Positions 31,968 through 38,006 of a stretch of DNA of 38,006 bases are shown piece after piece (within the stretch, counting starts at the first letter, position 1; each line of letters begins with the position of its first letter). Source of the DNA: a virus; the IMG/VR virus record IMGVR_UViG_3300024975_000032, positions 1-38,006 of that record; one strand, 5' to 3'. The translations under genes were made by a program, and so were the position numbers. The notes under the pieces are model-generated. The model had not been told where the DNA came from and did not search any database. It saw nothing but the letters and a program-made list of their open reading frames with translations.

Positions 31968-32245
31968 ACCGCCTCGCTCCAAACAACCTGACAGCCGCAC
32001 ACATGGGCTGATTTTTTAATATGCAATTCATCTTCGCTGTGCCGGGTCTGACCGATAGCTACCCCGCGCAAGCTACGGGTGCTCGGGCAGTTAGCGACAT
32101 CAATGACCGGCGTAGCGGTTTTAAAGTTAATCAGCTGCACTTCAATGCCTTGCTCAACCAGCATTTGCACAGCCTGGCACACTAACTTGGACTTGCGCCG
32201 GATCAGCGCCATGTCGGCATAATGTTTATTGGTTTTATGAATCAT
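31964..32245 (-). CDS. Early phage protein of unknown function
   Basis: A 93-aa protein with a helical N-terminus and a C-terminal part with Cys and His residues (ANCPSTRSL, ELHIKKSAHVCGCQVVW). Three Cys and nearby His could form a metal site, but no family is recognised. It overlaps both neighbours by a few bases. Confidence 0.6.
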   Translation of the reverse strand: MIHKTNKHYADMALIRRKSKLVCQAVQMLVEQGIEVQLINFKTATPVIDVANCPSTRSLRGVAIGQTRHSEDELHIKKSAHVCGCQVVWSEAV

Positions 32246-32660
32246 GATGCTCTCCCTTCATATTAAGAGCGGGACGACGAATAAAATCCTGAGCCATGTC
32301 CATGTCAATACGCCGCGGATAATGAGTGCGTACCCAGGTCAACACGGCTTGACGACTCCAGCGTCGCGGTTCTTTTGCTACCGGCTGCGGAAAATCGGTC
32401 AGGTACGGACCTATCGATAACCACACTAGCCATGCCGCTTCACTTAATTCAATCAACCTGTCGCCTATCTCCGGTTTTTCGGGTTGGTCCAAAAGCTCAA
32501 TCTCTACCGCGATGTGCTGCAAGGTTTGGGTTAGCGAATGCACCAAATATCCGGCATCGGTAATGCCGTCGTCGGTGGCTTCTTTGCTATAACGTACGGA
32601 AAAACCGATTTTTGCAGCGCCGTTTAACGGCAAATCGGCAATGGTAATGACCGCTCTCAT
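32235..32660 (-). CDS. Early phage protein of unknown function
   Basis: A 141-aa protein. It starts with a beta-strand-like part (MRAVITIADLPLNGAAKIGF) and has a central helical segment (YLVHSLTQTLQHIAVEIELL). No family recognised. The stop overlaps the next start by 11 nt and its own start overlaps the preceding gene (ATGA). Confidence 0.65.
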   Translation of the reverse strand: MRAVITIADLPLNGAAKIGFSVRYSKEATDDGITDAGYLVHSLTQTLQHIAVEIELLDQPEKPEIGDRLIELSEAAWLVWLSIGPYLTDFPQPVAKEPRRWSRQAVLTWVRTHYPRRIDMDMAQDFIRRPALNMKGEHHDS

Positions 32661-32845
32661 GACTGCTTACCGTTGAGTTGATCCAGCACGGCCTTATTTT
32701 TACTGCTCAACGTTATTTCAAACGCTTTGCCGTCGCCATCGGTAATGATCAGGTTCATGTAGTAATAACCAGGCTGAGCCTCAATGCTGCCAACCGGAAT
32801 GGCGGTAATGCTTTTAATGTCCTCAAGAACCAGTAACGCCGCCAT
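32657..32845 (-). CDS. Small early phage protein
   Basis: About 62 aa from ATG 32845, which overlaps the MuB stop as TGATG. A beta-rich protein (YYYMNLIITDGDGKAFEITL) of small size. No family recognised. Confidence 0.65.
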   Translation of the reverse strand: MAALLVLEDIKSITAIPVGSIEAQPGYYYMNLIITDGDGKAFEITLSSKNKAVLDQLNGKQS

Positions 32846-33798
32846 CACTCACCCCCTAAGCTTTGATAAGCCTGCTTAATCGCGCCCAATTGCAACGCCT
32901 CACCGGCACCCAGTGCCAACATGGAAGCCAGTCGCAATGTTTCTGTGACCATGCCTAGCGCTCCGGGTTTCGAGGCAATCTTGGCGCAATAATCAACCAG
33001 GGATCGACCGGCGCTACCGTCAATCGTCAGCCCCCACGCCCACAAAATGACCGTGACATCCTCGCGGGTCGGCTGTTTTAAGGCTTGTTTCTTGCTGATC
33101 CGTCTAAATAGCGGTGCATTCAGCTCTGATCTACGCCCGGCCAGGTTGCTGTAGGCTTGTTCTGAGCCGACATAGGCCACGCCGATCTTGGCGACGTCGA
33201 AAATGTTCTTGATGCCCCACAAGGCATCGGTAGACAGCAATTGGGATTCATCCAGGATCAACAGCCCTTGGGTGCCTTTTAGCCGGGCAATCACTTCATC
33301 CTCTAAATCAGCCGTGCGGTGGCTAAAACCGCGCAAGCCAACGGCTGACGCAATCCGTCGTAAACAGGCCGGATAAGACGCGGCGGATGGCGAACAGGTC
33401 ACCACGAAGACATTAGGATGTTGTGTGGCGAAAGCTTCGCAGGTACTGGTCTTGCCAACACCGGCGCCGCCGAAGACACACACCGACACTTTAGCCATCC
33501 GCGCATAGGCCAGGGTGGAGAAAATCTTCTCCGCGGTCGGTGTTTTCACCCAATCCGGAGCATTGGGCATTTCCGCCCGCTGCATGGCTGAGTCTTTGCG
33601 GGTTTCCAGCCAGATTGTCAGCTGTTGCTCGATCTTGTCATTGTCGCCCTGGTATTTGTCCTGCAACCATTGGTTGAGTTTGCTGCCGCCCGATGATTCA
33701 ATCCCTGCTTCTTTACTGGCTTGGGCTTGGCTTAGGCCTGCTGTCGCTATCTCTTTTCTCACTCGCTCACGCAAGTCGTTTTGTTTTTCCATAGTCAT
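32845..33798 (-). CDS. B: MuB-like AAA+ ATPase, target DNA selector for transposition
   Basis: 317 aa from ATG 33798, which has GGAG 10 nt upstream; the longer in-frame ORF from 33900 lies in the structured leader. Length matches Mu B (312 aa). N-terminal HTH (SQAQASKEAGIE), then Walker A (GGAGVGKTS near residues 110-118) and Walker B (LLILDESQ near 179-186). MuB forms ATP filaments on target DNA and brings it to the transposase. Preceded by a structured leader that separates it from A and a 118-aa gene. Confidence 0.93.
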   Translation of the reverse strand: MTMEKQNDLRERVRKEIATAGLSQAQASKEAGIESSGGSKLNQWLQDKYQGDNDKIEQQLTIWLETRKDSAMQRAEMPNAPDWVKTPTAEKIFSTLAYARMAKVSVCVFGGAGVGKTSTCEAFATQHPNVFVVTCSPSAASYPACLRRIASAVGLRGFSHRTADLEDEVIARLKGTQGLLILDESQLLSTDALWGIKNIFDVAKIGVAYVGSEQAYSNLAGRRSELNAPLFRRISKKQALKQPTREDVTVILWAWGLTIDGSAGRSLVDYCAKIASKPGALGMVTETLRLASMLALGAGEALQLGAIKQAYQSLGGE

Positions 33799-33906
33799 TT
33801 TTGCTATACTCCAGTTTCTTGTTGTAGGGGCAAATTGATTCGCCCTTGTTGTAAAACGGCTGTTAAGCCGCGTTTTAAAAGGGCTTTTGGTTGCAGCCAA
33901 AGGCCT
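33799..33906 (-). promoter_or_regulatory. Structured leader before the B gene
   Basis: This 108-nt gap holds three hairpins. One, on the minus strand, is near 33903-33878 (GGC-TTTGG ... CCAAA-GCC then CTTTT), terminator-like. One is 33853-33876 (AAAACGGCT with AGCCG-CG-TTTT). One is the GTAGGGGC type at 33824-33848 (GGGC...GCCC), related to the larger palindrome at 24611. It may reduce or time B expression relative to A. No promoter stands out. Confidence 0.55.
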
Positions 33907-34263
33907 TTATTTATTATCTGATTCAGCTTTTTTAAGCATTTCCCCTTGCTGCCAACGCATCCCCAATACCTGCTGAATTTCGTTGAATGCCCGGTCTTGA
34001 GCAAGACCGCCATGCTCACGCCTATCCAGAGCTAAGTAATATTGATTTATCGCCACATGCACCTTAAGCAATCTTACTGATGATTTTTCCCAAAATTCGT
34101 TAAGAACACCCGCATCATCAGGCTTTGCTATCTCATTACAGATTAAGTCAATAGCCATACCGATCATGATCCAATCGCCGCAATTCAATTCCTGATTTGA
34201 TGCGGCCTTGCTTTCTAAGTGTTCAAAGGCTTTCTTCAGATGAACCAATACTTCTCTGTCCAT
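33907..34263 (-). CDS. Early phage protein between A and B
   Basis: A 118-aa helical protein (LVHLKKAFEHLESKAASNQE, then IMIGMAIDLICNEIAKPDDA). GGAGGG precedes ATG 34263, 3 nt after the transposase stop. No family recognised. Its place between transposase and ATPase genes is unusual, as Mu has A directly followed by B. Confidence 0.65.
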   Translation of the reverse strand: MDREVLVHLKKAFEHLESKAASNQELNCGDWIMIGMAIDLICNEIAKPDDAGVLNEFWEKSSVRLLKVHVAINQYYLALDRREHGGLAQDRAFNEIQQVLGMRWQQGEMLKKAESDNK

Positions 34264-34266
34264 TTT

Positions 34267-36381
34267 CTACCCTCCCATCATCGCAATCGCTTTACTAAAC
34301 ACCGCGTCAGCATCAATCACCTGACCCGATTCCCCATCAAACCCTTGATCCAGCGGTTTGTTAAACAACCCCGTGACCACCTTGCTCTCGGGCTTATCAG
34401 GCTCACTCAATGCCGGTAACTTATCGTTATGCAGCTTTTGAATCGCCTTCACTTCGCCCGCCTGTTTCTTAACCAGCTTGTTAATCCGCTTGGTCCGTTT
34501 CATGTACTCGGCTCCGGCCTCTTTGTCGGTAAAGCCGACCGACGCCTCATGCTGCGCGGTCATCAGATACTTACCTTCCAAACTGTAAATATCGACGTCA
34601 TTGGTCAGATCGTCCGGGTCGTAAAACACGCCGACATCATGCCCCCGGTATTCGTTCAGCCCTTCGCACCAATAGCGGTTGCTGCCCAGCTGGCTTTTGC
34701 CCGCCTTGATCGACACCATGCCGTTATTACTGTTGGCCTTGACCACTTCGATCGACAACATCAACAATCGCCGCTGTGCTTCGGTGGCTTTACGCGGTGC
34801 CCAGCTGACAAACGATTTCTCATAAGCCTGATCAAAACTCATCACCCCGCCGCAGACCGGCGACCGGCGCTTTTCCTGGGCGTTATGCCGGATCACTTCA
34901 TACTCAATGGCTTCCCGCAATTCGACTGACGTAATCGCGGTCGCCTTGCTAAAACCCCGGTCGCGGATTTTTGGGTTAGTCGCCACCTTGTCATGGATGC
35001 CGCCGATGCCAAACGCCCGTTCTACGGGCTTGCTGCCCGGCGAGGCGATGGTATGATCGGGATCGGTAAAATGCACATCCATGCCCAGCATTAACAGCAT
35101 GCCCAGCGGGTCGTTCGGCTGGTTGCCGAACCGGTGCCGACCTTGAGCGCCGCCGGTCATCATCTTGTTAGCCGCCACGCGGGTGTTATCCACCTGCAAA
35201 TAGCTGGGCAAAAAATGCCCGGTCATGTCGTAGGTAGCCAGCCTAAATAAATCGGTGCTTTCGGTCTTGCCCAGCCTCCAGGCAATAATCTTGCCGCTAT
35301 ATAAATCCTGCCAAACCCACGCCGTTGACGTGTTGATGATTTCGCCGTCCGGCCATTCGACCCACAGCTTGTCAAACTTCAAGCCGTCGCCCGATACCGC
35401 CTCACCGGCGCGGAATACGGTTTTGTCACGCATTTGGAACGGTGTCAGCAAGCGGAAGGCTTCCGGGCCTTGACGCATATAGGTAATGATGCCGACCGAA
35501 TATTCGGCCTCCAGACGCCGCCGTAACGTGGCTTCGCCGGGGATGGTCCAACCGTTTGCTTTCGCCATGTCTTCGGTGCGCCGATGGCAATCCTTAAAAG
35601 ACGGTTGCCGCCGGTGCAGGTACAGCTGCACGTAATATTCAAACGCCTCCGGCGAGCAGTCGGCCAGTTTGGTGCGGCCGGTATAGCAACCGGACAGCGC
35701 CGGGGCGTAATCGGCCACATCGAAGTTAATGCATCCAGGCTTGCCCGGTTTTCCCAGCCACCAGTTTTGCAAGGTGCGCCAAGAGGGACACACCGCAGGA
35801 TTAGCGGCGGCAACCTGTCGCATCAAGGTATTCAACGGTACTTTTTTTGCTCGCAGCGGCGAGTTTTCAGCGCGGCGGTCATTTGTAATACCATCACCAT
35901 CAGGGATAGGGCTTCCATGTTTCCGTTCGCCCTGAGCTTGTCGAAGGGCAAACATCCGACGTTTGTCTTCGTCGATCAGTTTTTTAAGTTGCACCACCAC
36001 TTCGGCCTGCCGATAGGCTTTGCCTTGAACCTTGGCTGTCTTGCGGCGAAAGTGCTCCCAATCAATGTAAAACTCAGGCTTATCCGGCATTTCGGCGTGG
36101 GCTTGGTCGACTAATACCTGTATTTCAGGGCTAGCCTTGGGTAACTGGTCTTTGTACAGTTCGGCGAATTCGTTTTTTCCGGCTTGCAAGGTCAGATAAA
36201 TTCGCGTTTCTTTAGGCAACGCCGACAGCGGGTATTCCTTGCCGCCGCCTTTGCCGGTGCGAGGACGACTAGCCCAATTATTGTCACTTGCTAACCTATT
36301 AACTGAGCGCTTTGTACTTGGCATTCCGGCTAAGCCAGCTAACTCCTGAGCGCTGTAATAAGTTTCTGAATCCTGACTCAT
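34267..36381 (-). CDS. A: MuA-like DDE transposase
   Basis: 704 aa. It cuts and joins the phage ends and drives replicative transposition. N-terminal Mu-type HTH (residues about 8-65, SAQELAGLAGMPSTKRSVNR). The catalytic acids are assigned as D332 (GDGLKFD), D398 (LQVDNTR) and E454 (KPVERAFG). The spacings of 66 and 56 match MuA (D269, D336, E392: 67 and 56). The C-terminus is rich in Lys, as in MuA beta and gamma domains. About 40 residues (about 143-180) around MFALRQAQGER are extra, made by a palindromic repeat in the gene. AGGA lies upstream of the ATG. Confidence 0.95.
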   Translation of the reverse strand: MSQDSETYYSAQELAGLAGMPSTKRSVNRLASDNNWASRPRTGKGGGKEYPLSALPKETRIYLTLQAGKNEFAELYKDQLPKASPEIQVLVDQAHAEMPDKPEFYIDWEHFRRKTAKVQGKAYRQAEVVVQLKKLIDEDKRRMFALRQAQGERKHGSPIPDGDGITNDRRAENSPLRAKKVPLNTLMRQVAAANPAVCPSWRTLQNWWLGKPGKPGCINFDVADYAPALSGCYTGRTKLADCSPEAFEYYVQLYLHRRQPSFKDCHRRTEDMAKANGWTIPGEATLRRRLEAEYSVGIITYMRQGPEAFRLLTPFQMRDKTVFRAGEAVSGDGLKFDKLWVEWPDGEIINTSTAWVWQDLYSGKIIAWRLGKTESTDLFRLATYDMTGHFLPSYLQVDNTRVAANKMMTGGAQGRHRFGNQPNDPLGMLLMLGMDVHFTDPDHTIASPGSKPVERAFGIGGIHDKVATNPKIRDRGFSKATAITSVELREAIEYEVIRHNAQEKRRSPVCGGVMSFDQAYEKSFVSWAPRKATEAQRRLLMLSIEVVKANSNNGMVSIKAGKSQLGSNRYWCEGLNEYRGHDVGVFYDPDDLTNDVDIYSLEGKYLMTAQHEASVGFTDKEAGAEYMKRTKRINKLVKKQAGEVKAIQKLHNDKLPALSEPDKPESKVVTGLFNKPLDQGFDGESGQVIDADAVFSKAIAMMGG
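35925..35953. repeat. Palindromic repeat inside the transposase gene
   Basis: GTTCGCCCTGAGCTTGTCGA then AGGGCAAAC forms a stem of 9 bp (one mismatch) around a GAGCTTGTCGA loop. The CCTGAGCTTGTCGAAGG core is a widespread proteobacterial REP-type repeat. Here it is read in frame as FALRQAQGER, a peptide that turns up in many unrelated proteins because of this repeat. It encodes about residues 143-153 of MuA, between the N-terminal DNA-binding part and the catalytic core. Confidence 0.85.
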
Positions 36382-36464
36382 TCTACTGTCCTAACGTTTG
36401 GGCGGAGGCCATTGACCGTGCTAAGCTTTGATTTCCACAACCTTACCCAAACCGGATGACCTCC

Positions 36465-36941
36465 ATGAAACTTGATAGAACCCTTCAAAAACAGCTGCTT
36501 GAGCAAATGGCAGAAGCCTACCCAGAACAAATAAATGTTGGCAGTAAAAGAGAGCTCGGCGATCCTGTTACGATTAATCTTTGGTATTTGGAGCAGCACG
36601 GGCTGATCGAGGCTACAAAGTCCAAGGCGATTAATGCTCCGCCCTACGTTGCTTCGGCTGCAATTACCCATCGAGGCCTTGATTTTCTCGCCGATGACGG
36701 TGGTCTCTCGGCCATTCTTGACACGGTTACTGTCAAATTGCATGCCGACACTATTCGCGATCTTCTGGAAGCCAGAATCACCAATTCTGATATGCCGGAA
36801 ATCGACAAAAAGCGCCTTATTGACCACATCCGTTCCCTGCCATCTGAGGGGCTGAAGACGGCAACAGCACATCTTGTTGAGCTGGGGCTGGATCATTTGA
36901 CCGACGCCATTCCGCTGCTGCAAAAATTGCTTGGTTTTTGA
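36465..36941 (+). CDS. Plus-strand accessory gene, winged-helix-like protein
   Basis: About 158 aa, the only convincing plus-strand gene. ATG 36465 is preferred (CGGA 8 nt upstream); an ATG at 36456 adds three residues. The N-terminal half (LQKQLLEQMAEAYPEQINVG, then INLWYLEQHGLIEATKSKAI) looks like a winged helix. The C-terminal half is helical, with a conserved-looking ITHRGLDFLADDGGLSAILD. I recall such proteins as scattered accessory genes in proteobacteria. It lies against the phage direction between an early gene and A, typical of a moron. Confidence 0.75.
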   Translation: MKLDRTLQKQLLEQMAEAYPEQINVGSKRELGDPVTINLWYLEQHGLIEATKSKAINAPPYVASAAITHRGLDFLADDGGLSAILDTVTVKLHADTIRDLLEARITNSDMPEIDKKRLIDHIRSLPSEGLKTATAHLVELGLDHLTDAIPLLQKLLGF

Positions 36942-37146
36942 CGTTACTCAAATGAGTAAATCGCATCCACCCCATAAAGTCCCCGGTGGGTGCGGTAAAT
37001 TCCAGCCAAAAGCCGTTCTCCAACGCGCTTCTAGTCGGACGATCAATAGAAATCATCAACTCAAAACAAGCGTCTTTCGTTCTGCCGTTGTCTATCCAGG
37101 CGTCATATCCTGTTATAGATGGAAATCCGTTCTGCTCCTGATTCAT
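36817..37146 (-). CDS. Early phage gene with replaced 3' end
   Basis: A 109-codon frame from ATG 37146 with a strong ribosome site (GGGAG, 8 nt). Residues 1-68 (for example CFELMISIDRPTRSALENGF, WLEFTAPTGDFMGWMRF) look like a real protein. The last 41 codons run antisense over the 3' end of the plus-strand gene and end in low-quality sequence. The natural C-terminus was probably replaced when the plus-strand gene was inserted. Confidence 0.6.
   Translation of the reverse strand: MNQEQNGFPSITGYDAWIDNGRTKDACFELMISIDRPTRSALENGFWLEFTAPTGDFMGWMRFTHLSNVKNQAIFAAAEWRRSNDPAPAQQDVLLPSSAPQMAGNGCGQ
36944..36959. other. Small palindrome after the plus-strand gene
   Basis: TTACTCA-AA-TGAGTAA lies 3 nt beyond the stop of the plus-strand gene. 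It has 7-bp arms and a 2-nt spacer, too short and AT-rich for a typical terminator. It could be an operator half-site pair or part of an insertion junction. Confidence 0.5.
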
Positions 37147-37174
37147 TTCTGTTCTCCCAATACTTTATTAATCA

Positions 37175-37627
37175 TTAACCCACATTACTTTTCATCCGCT
37201 TCAAATCTTTCAAGCGGCCATTCATCTCCTTCAACATCTCGTCCCTCATCAACTGAATCTTGCCGATTTCGGCATCCAAAGCATCCGCCCCATAAGCCAC
37301 CCGCCCGCCGCGCTTAGCCACCAACCAATTGGTTAAATGATGTCCGGCGCAAACCGTTTCCAAGATCGGCGCTAACCAAAACGGCAACGCATGATCCAGC
37401 CGCGCCGGTGAGCAATACGCATCCAGCATGTGCTTTGAAACGTCCTTGTCTGCCAACCGGCTAACCTCGGCGCTGAGCAGATAGCGGTCTTTGATGCCCG
37501 ATTCAGCGAGCAATAAACTGACAATTTCTGAGACCTCTCTCGCATATTGAGACTCGCCGGGAACAACCACATCAACGGTTGGAATCTCGAAAATGTCTAA
37601 CGTCTGCGTATCTTTTACCTTGGCCAT
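37175..37627 (-). CDS. Conserved early phage protein after Ner
   Basis: A 150-aa protein. The central part (RYLLSAEVSRLADKDVSKHM, then LDAYCSPARLDHALPFWLAP) resembles a short family found near ner in Mu-like phages (a VSK-LDAY core). A helical C-terminus (LDAEIGKIQLMRDEMLKEMN) follows. Function not known. The start lies 1 nt after the Ner stop, so it is cotranscribed with it. Confidence 0.7.
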   Translation of the reverse strand: MAKVKDTQTLDIFEIPTVDVVVPGESQYAREVSEIVSLLLAESGIKDRYLLSAEVSRLADKDVSKHMLDAYCSPARLDHALPFWLAPILETVCAGHHLTNWLVAKRGGRVAYGADALDAEIGKIQLMRDEMLKEMNGRLKDLKRMKSNVG

Positions 37628-37628
37628 G

Positions 37629-38006
37629 TCAAGCCGCCTTGCGTTTTTTTACGTTGCGGTGTTTTGATAAATCCGTATCATTAACAACAGCTTTTCGCCC
37701 AGGACCGCCCCGGTTAGGTACGCCAATCTCATGACCGTCGGCGTCAATACTGACGTTGTAACGGCTAGGCCAGAGCAGCCAGGGCGTAACATTGCTAAGG
37801 GCTCCATCCTCGGCGATAGCTTCGGCAATCAAGCGTTCAGCCTTGGGCCAGGGTTTGACCAGCGCATTCTTCAGCGCGGTCGGACAGAGCCCGTGGTGGA
37901 CGGATAACCGACGCAACGACCAACCTGCTATACGCAAAGCCGCCACGACATGGGCAGGGTGCCAGTCTTTAGGACTGGCTTTTTTTGGGGTGTTTAATGT
38001 CTTCAT
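37629..38006 (-). CDS. ner: Ner/Nlp-like early transcription regulator
   Basis: A 125-aa protein whose ATG is the last base triplet of the window, so its ribosome site is not visible. It matches the Ner/Nlp family: DWHPAHVVAALRIAGWSLRR, then LSVHHGLCPTALKNALVKPW, a cro-like helix-turn-helix. Mu Ner (75 aa) negatively regulates early and repressor promoters. The longer C-terminus here is basic. The repressor and left terminus lie beyond it. Confidence 0.88.
   Translation of the reverse strand: MKTLNTPKKASPKDWHPAHVVAALRIAGWSLRRLSVHHGLCPTALKNALVKPWPKAERLIAEAIAEDGALSNVTPWLLWPSRYNVSIDADGHEIGVPNRGGPGRKAVVNDTDLSKHRNVKKRKAA

Noticed and set aside
33799-33900. 34 extra N-terminal residues for the MuB-like ATPase
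   Set aside because: They fall in the structured leader, the peptide looks unlike MuB, and ATG 33798 has a good ribosome site and gives the expected length.
36378-36923. 181-codon minus-strand ORF before the transposase
   Set aside because: It is the antisense of the plus-strand accessory gene, which has a more protein-like sequence; the frame lacks a ribosome site.
1-38006. tRNA, rRNA or host metabolic genes
   Set aside because: None seen; apart from nt 1-14, which may be host DNA, the window is explained by phage and accessory genes.

Overview
The window holds nearly all of one Mu-like transposable prophage in a gammaproteobacterium. Almost every gene is on the minus strand, so the phage reads from right to left: early and transposition genes at the right, tail fibre genes at the left. 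The host is inferred only loosely. Moderate GC content and palindromic repeats of the GTTCCCAC...GTGGGAAC, GTAGGGGC and CCTGAGCTTGTCGAAGG types would fit a methanotroph-like gammaproteobacterium. No host gene is visible. The right phage terminus is proposed at nt 15 (TG, then two transposase-site-like repeats). The repressor and the left terminus lie beyond nt 38006.

Early region (about 38.0 to 27.5 kb): Ner-like regulator, a small conserved phage protein, a truncated or chimeric ORF met by a plus-strand insertion gene, the MuA-type DDE transposase, the MuB-type ATPase, a run of short early genes (two found only by direct reading), DUF3164, GemA/gp16, a zinc-finger protein, an HNH protein, DUF2786 and a Mor-type activator. 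Accessory region (27.5 to 24.5 kb): clusters of palindromic repeats around a small lipoprotein gene, a winged-helix-like protein and an antirepressor module. Lysis region (24.5 to 23.2 kb): a 49-aa protein, M15-type endolysin, holin, and overlapping spanins. Then come the Mu gp25/gp26/gp27-like genes, terminase, portal, minor head protein, a second antirepressor module, scaffold, P22-type coat protein, connectors, tail tube, tail chaperones with a -1 frameshift, a very long tape measure, and tail tip and fibre genes. The virion is therefore predicted to be a long non-contractile-tailed phage (B3/D3112-like in plan) with a P22-type capsid that replicates by transposition.

The most interesting structure is a cassette present twice, at 17.6-16.1 kb and 26.07-24.5 kb. 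Each copy has a strong promoter directly after the stop codon of the preceding gene, a 76-78 nt RNA with a conserved hairpin and its own terminator, a leader of about 150 nt, an antirepressor gene, a 74-76 aa paralogous small gene, and a terminator sharing the core GGAACAAGTTCC. The RNA matches the plan of the phage P1 c4 antisense RNA. A segment of the RNA is complementary to the leader in both copies, and the two copies differ by compensating changes. The antirepressors differ (KilA-N in one, AntA/AntB in the other). One copy sits in the middle of the head operon, so it may also gate late transcription.
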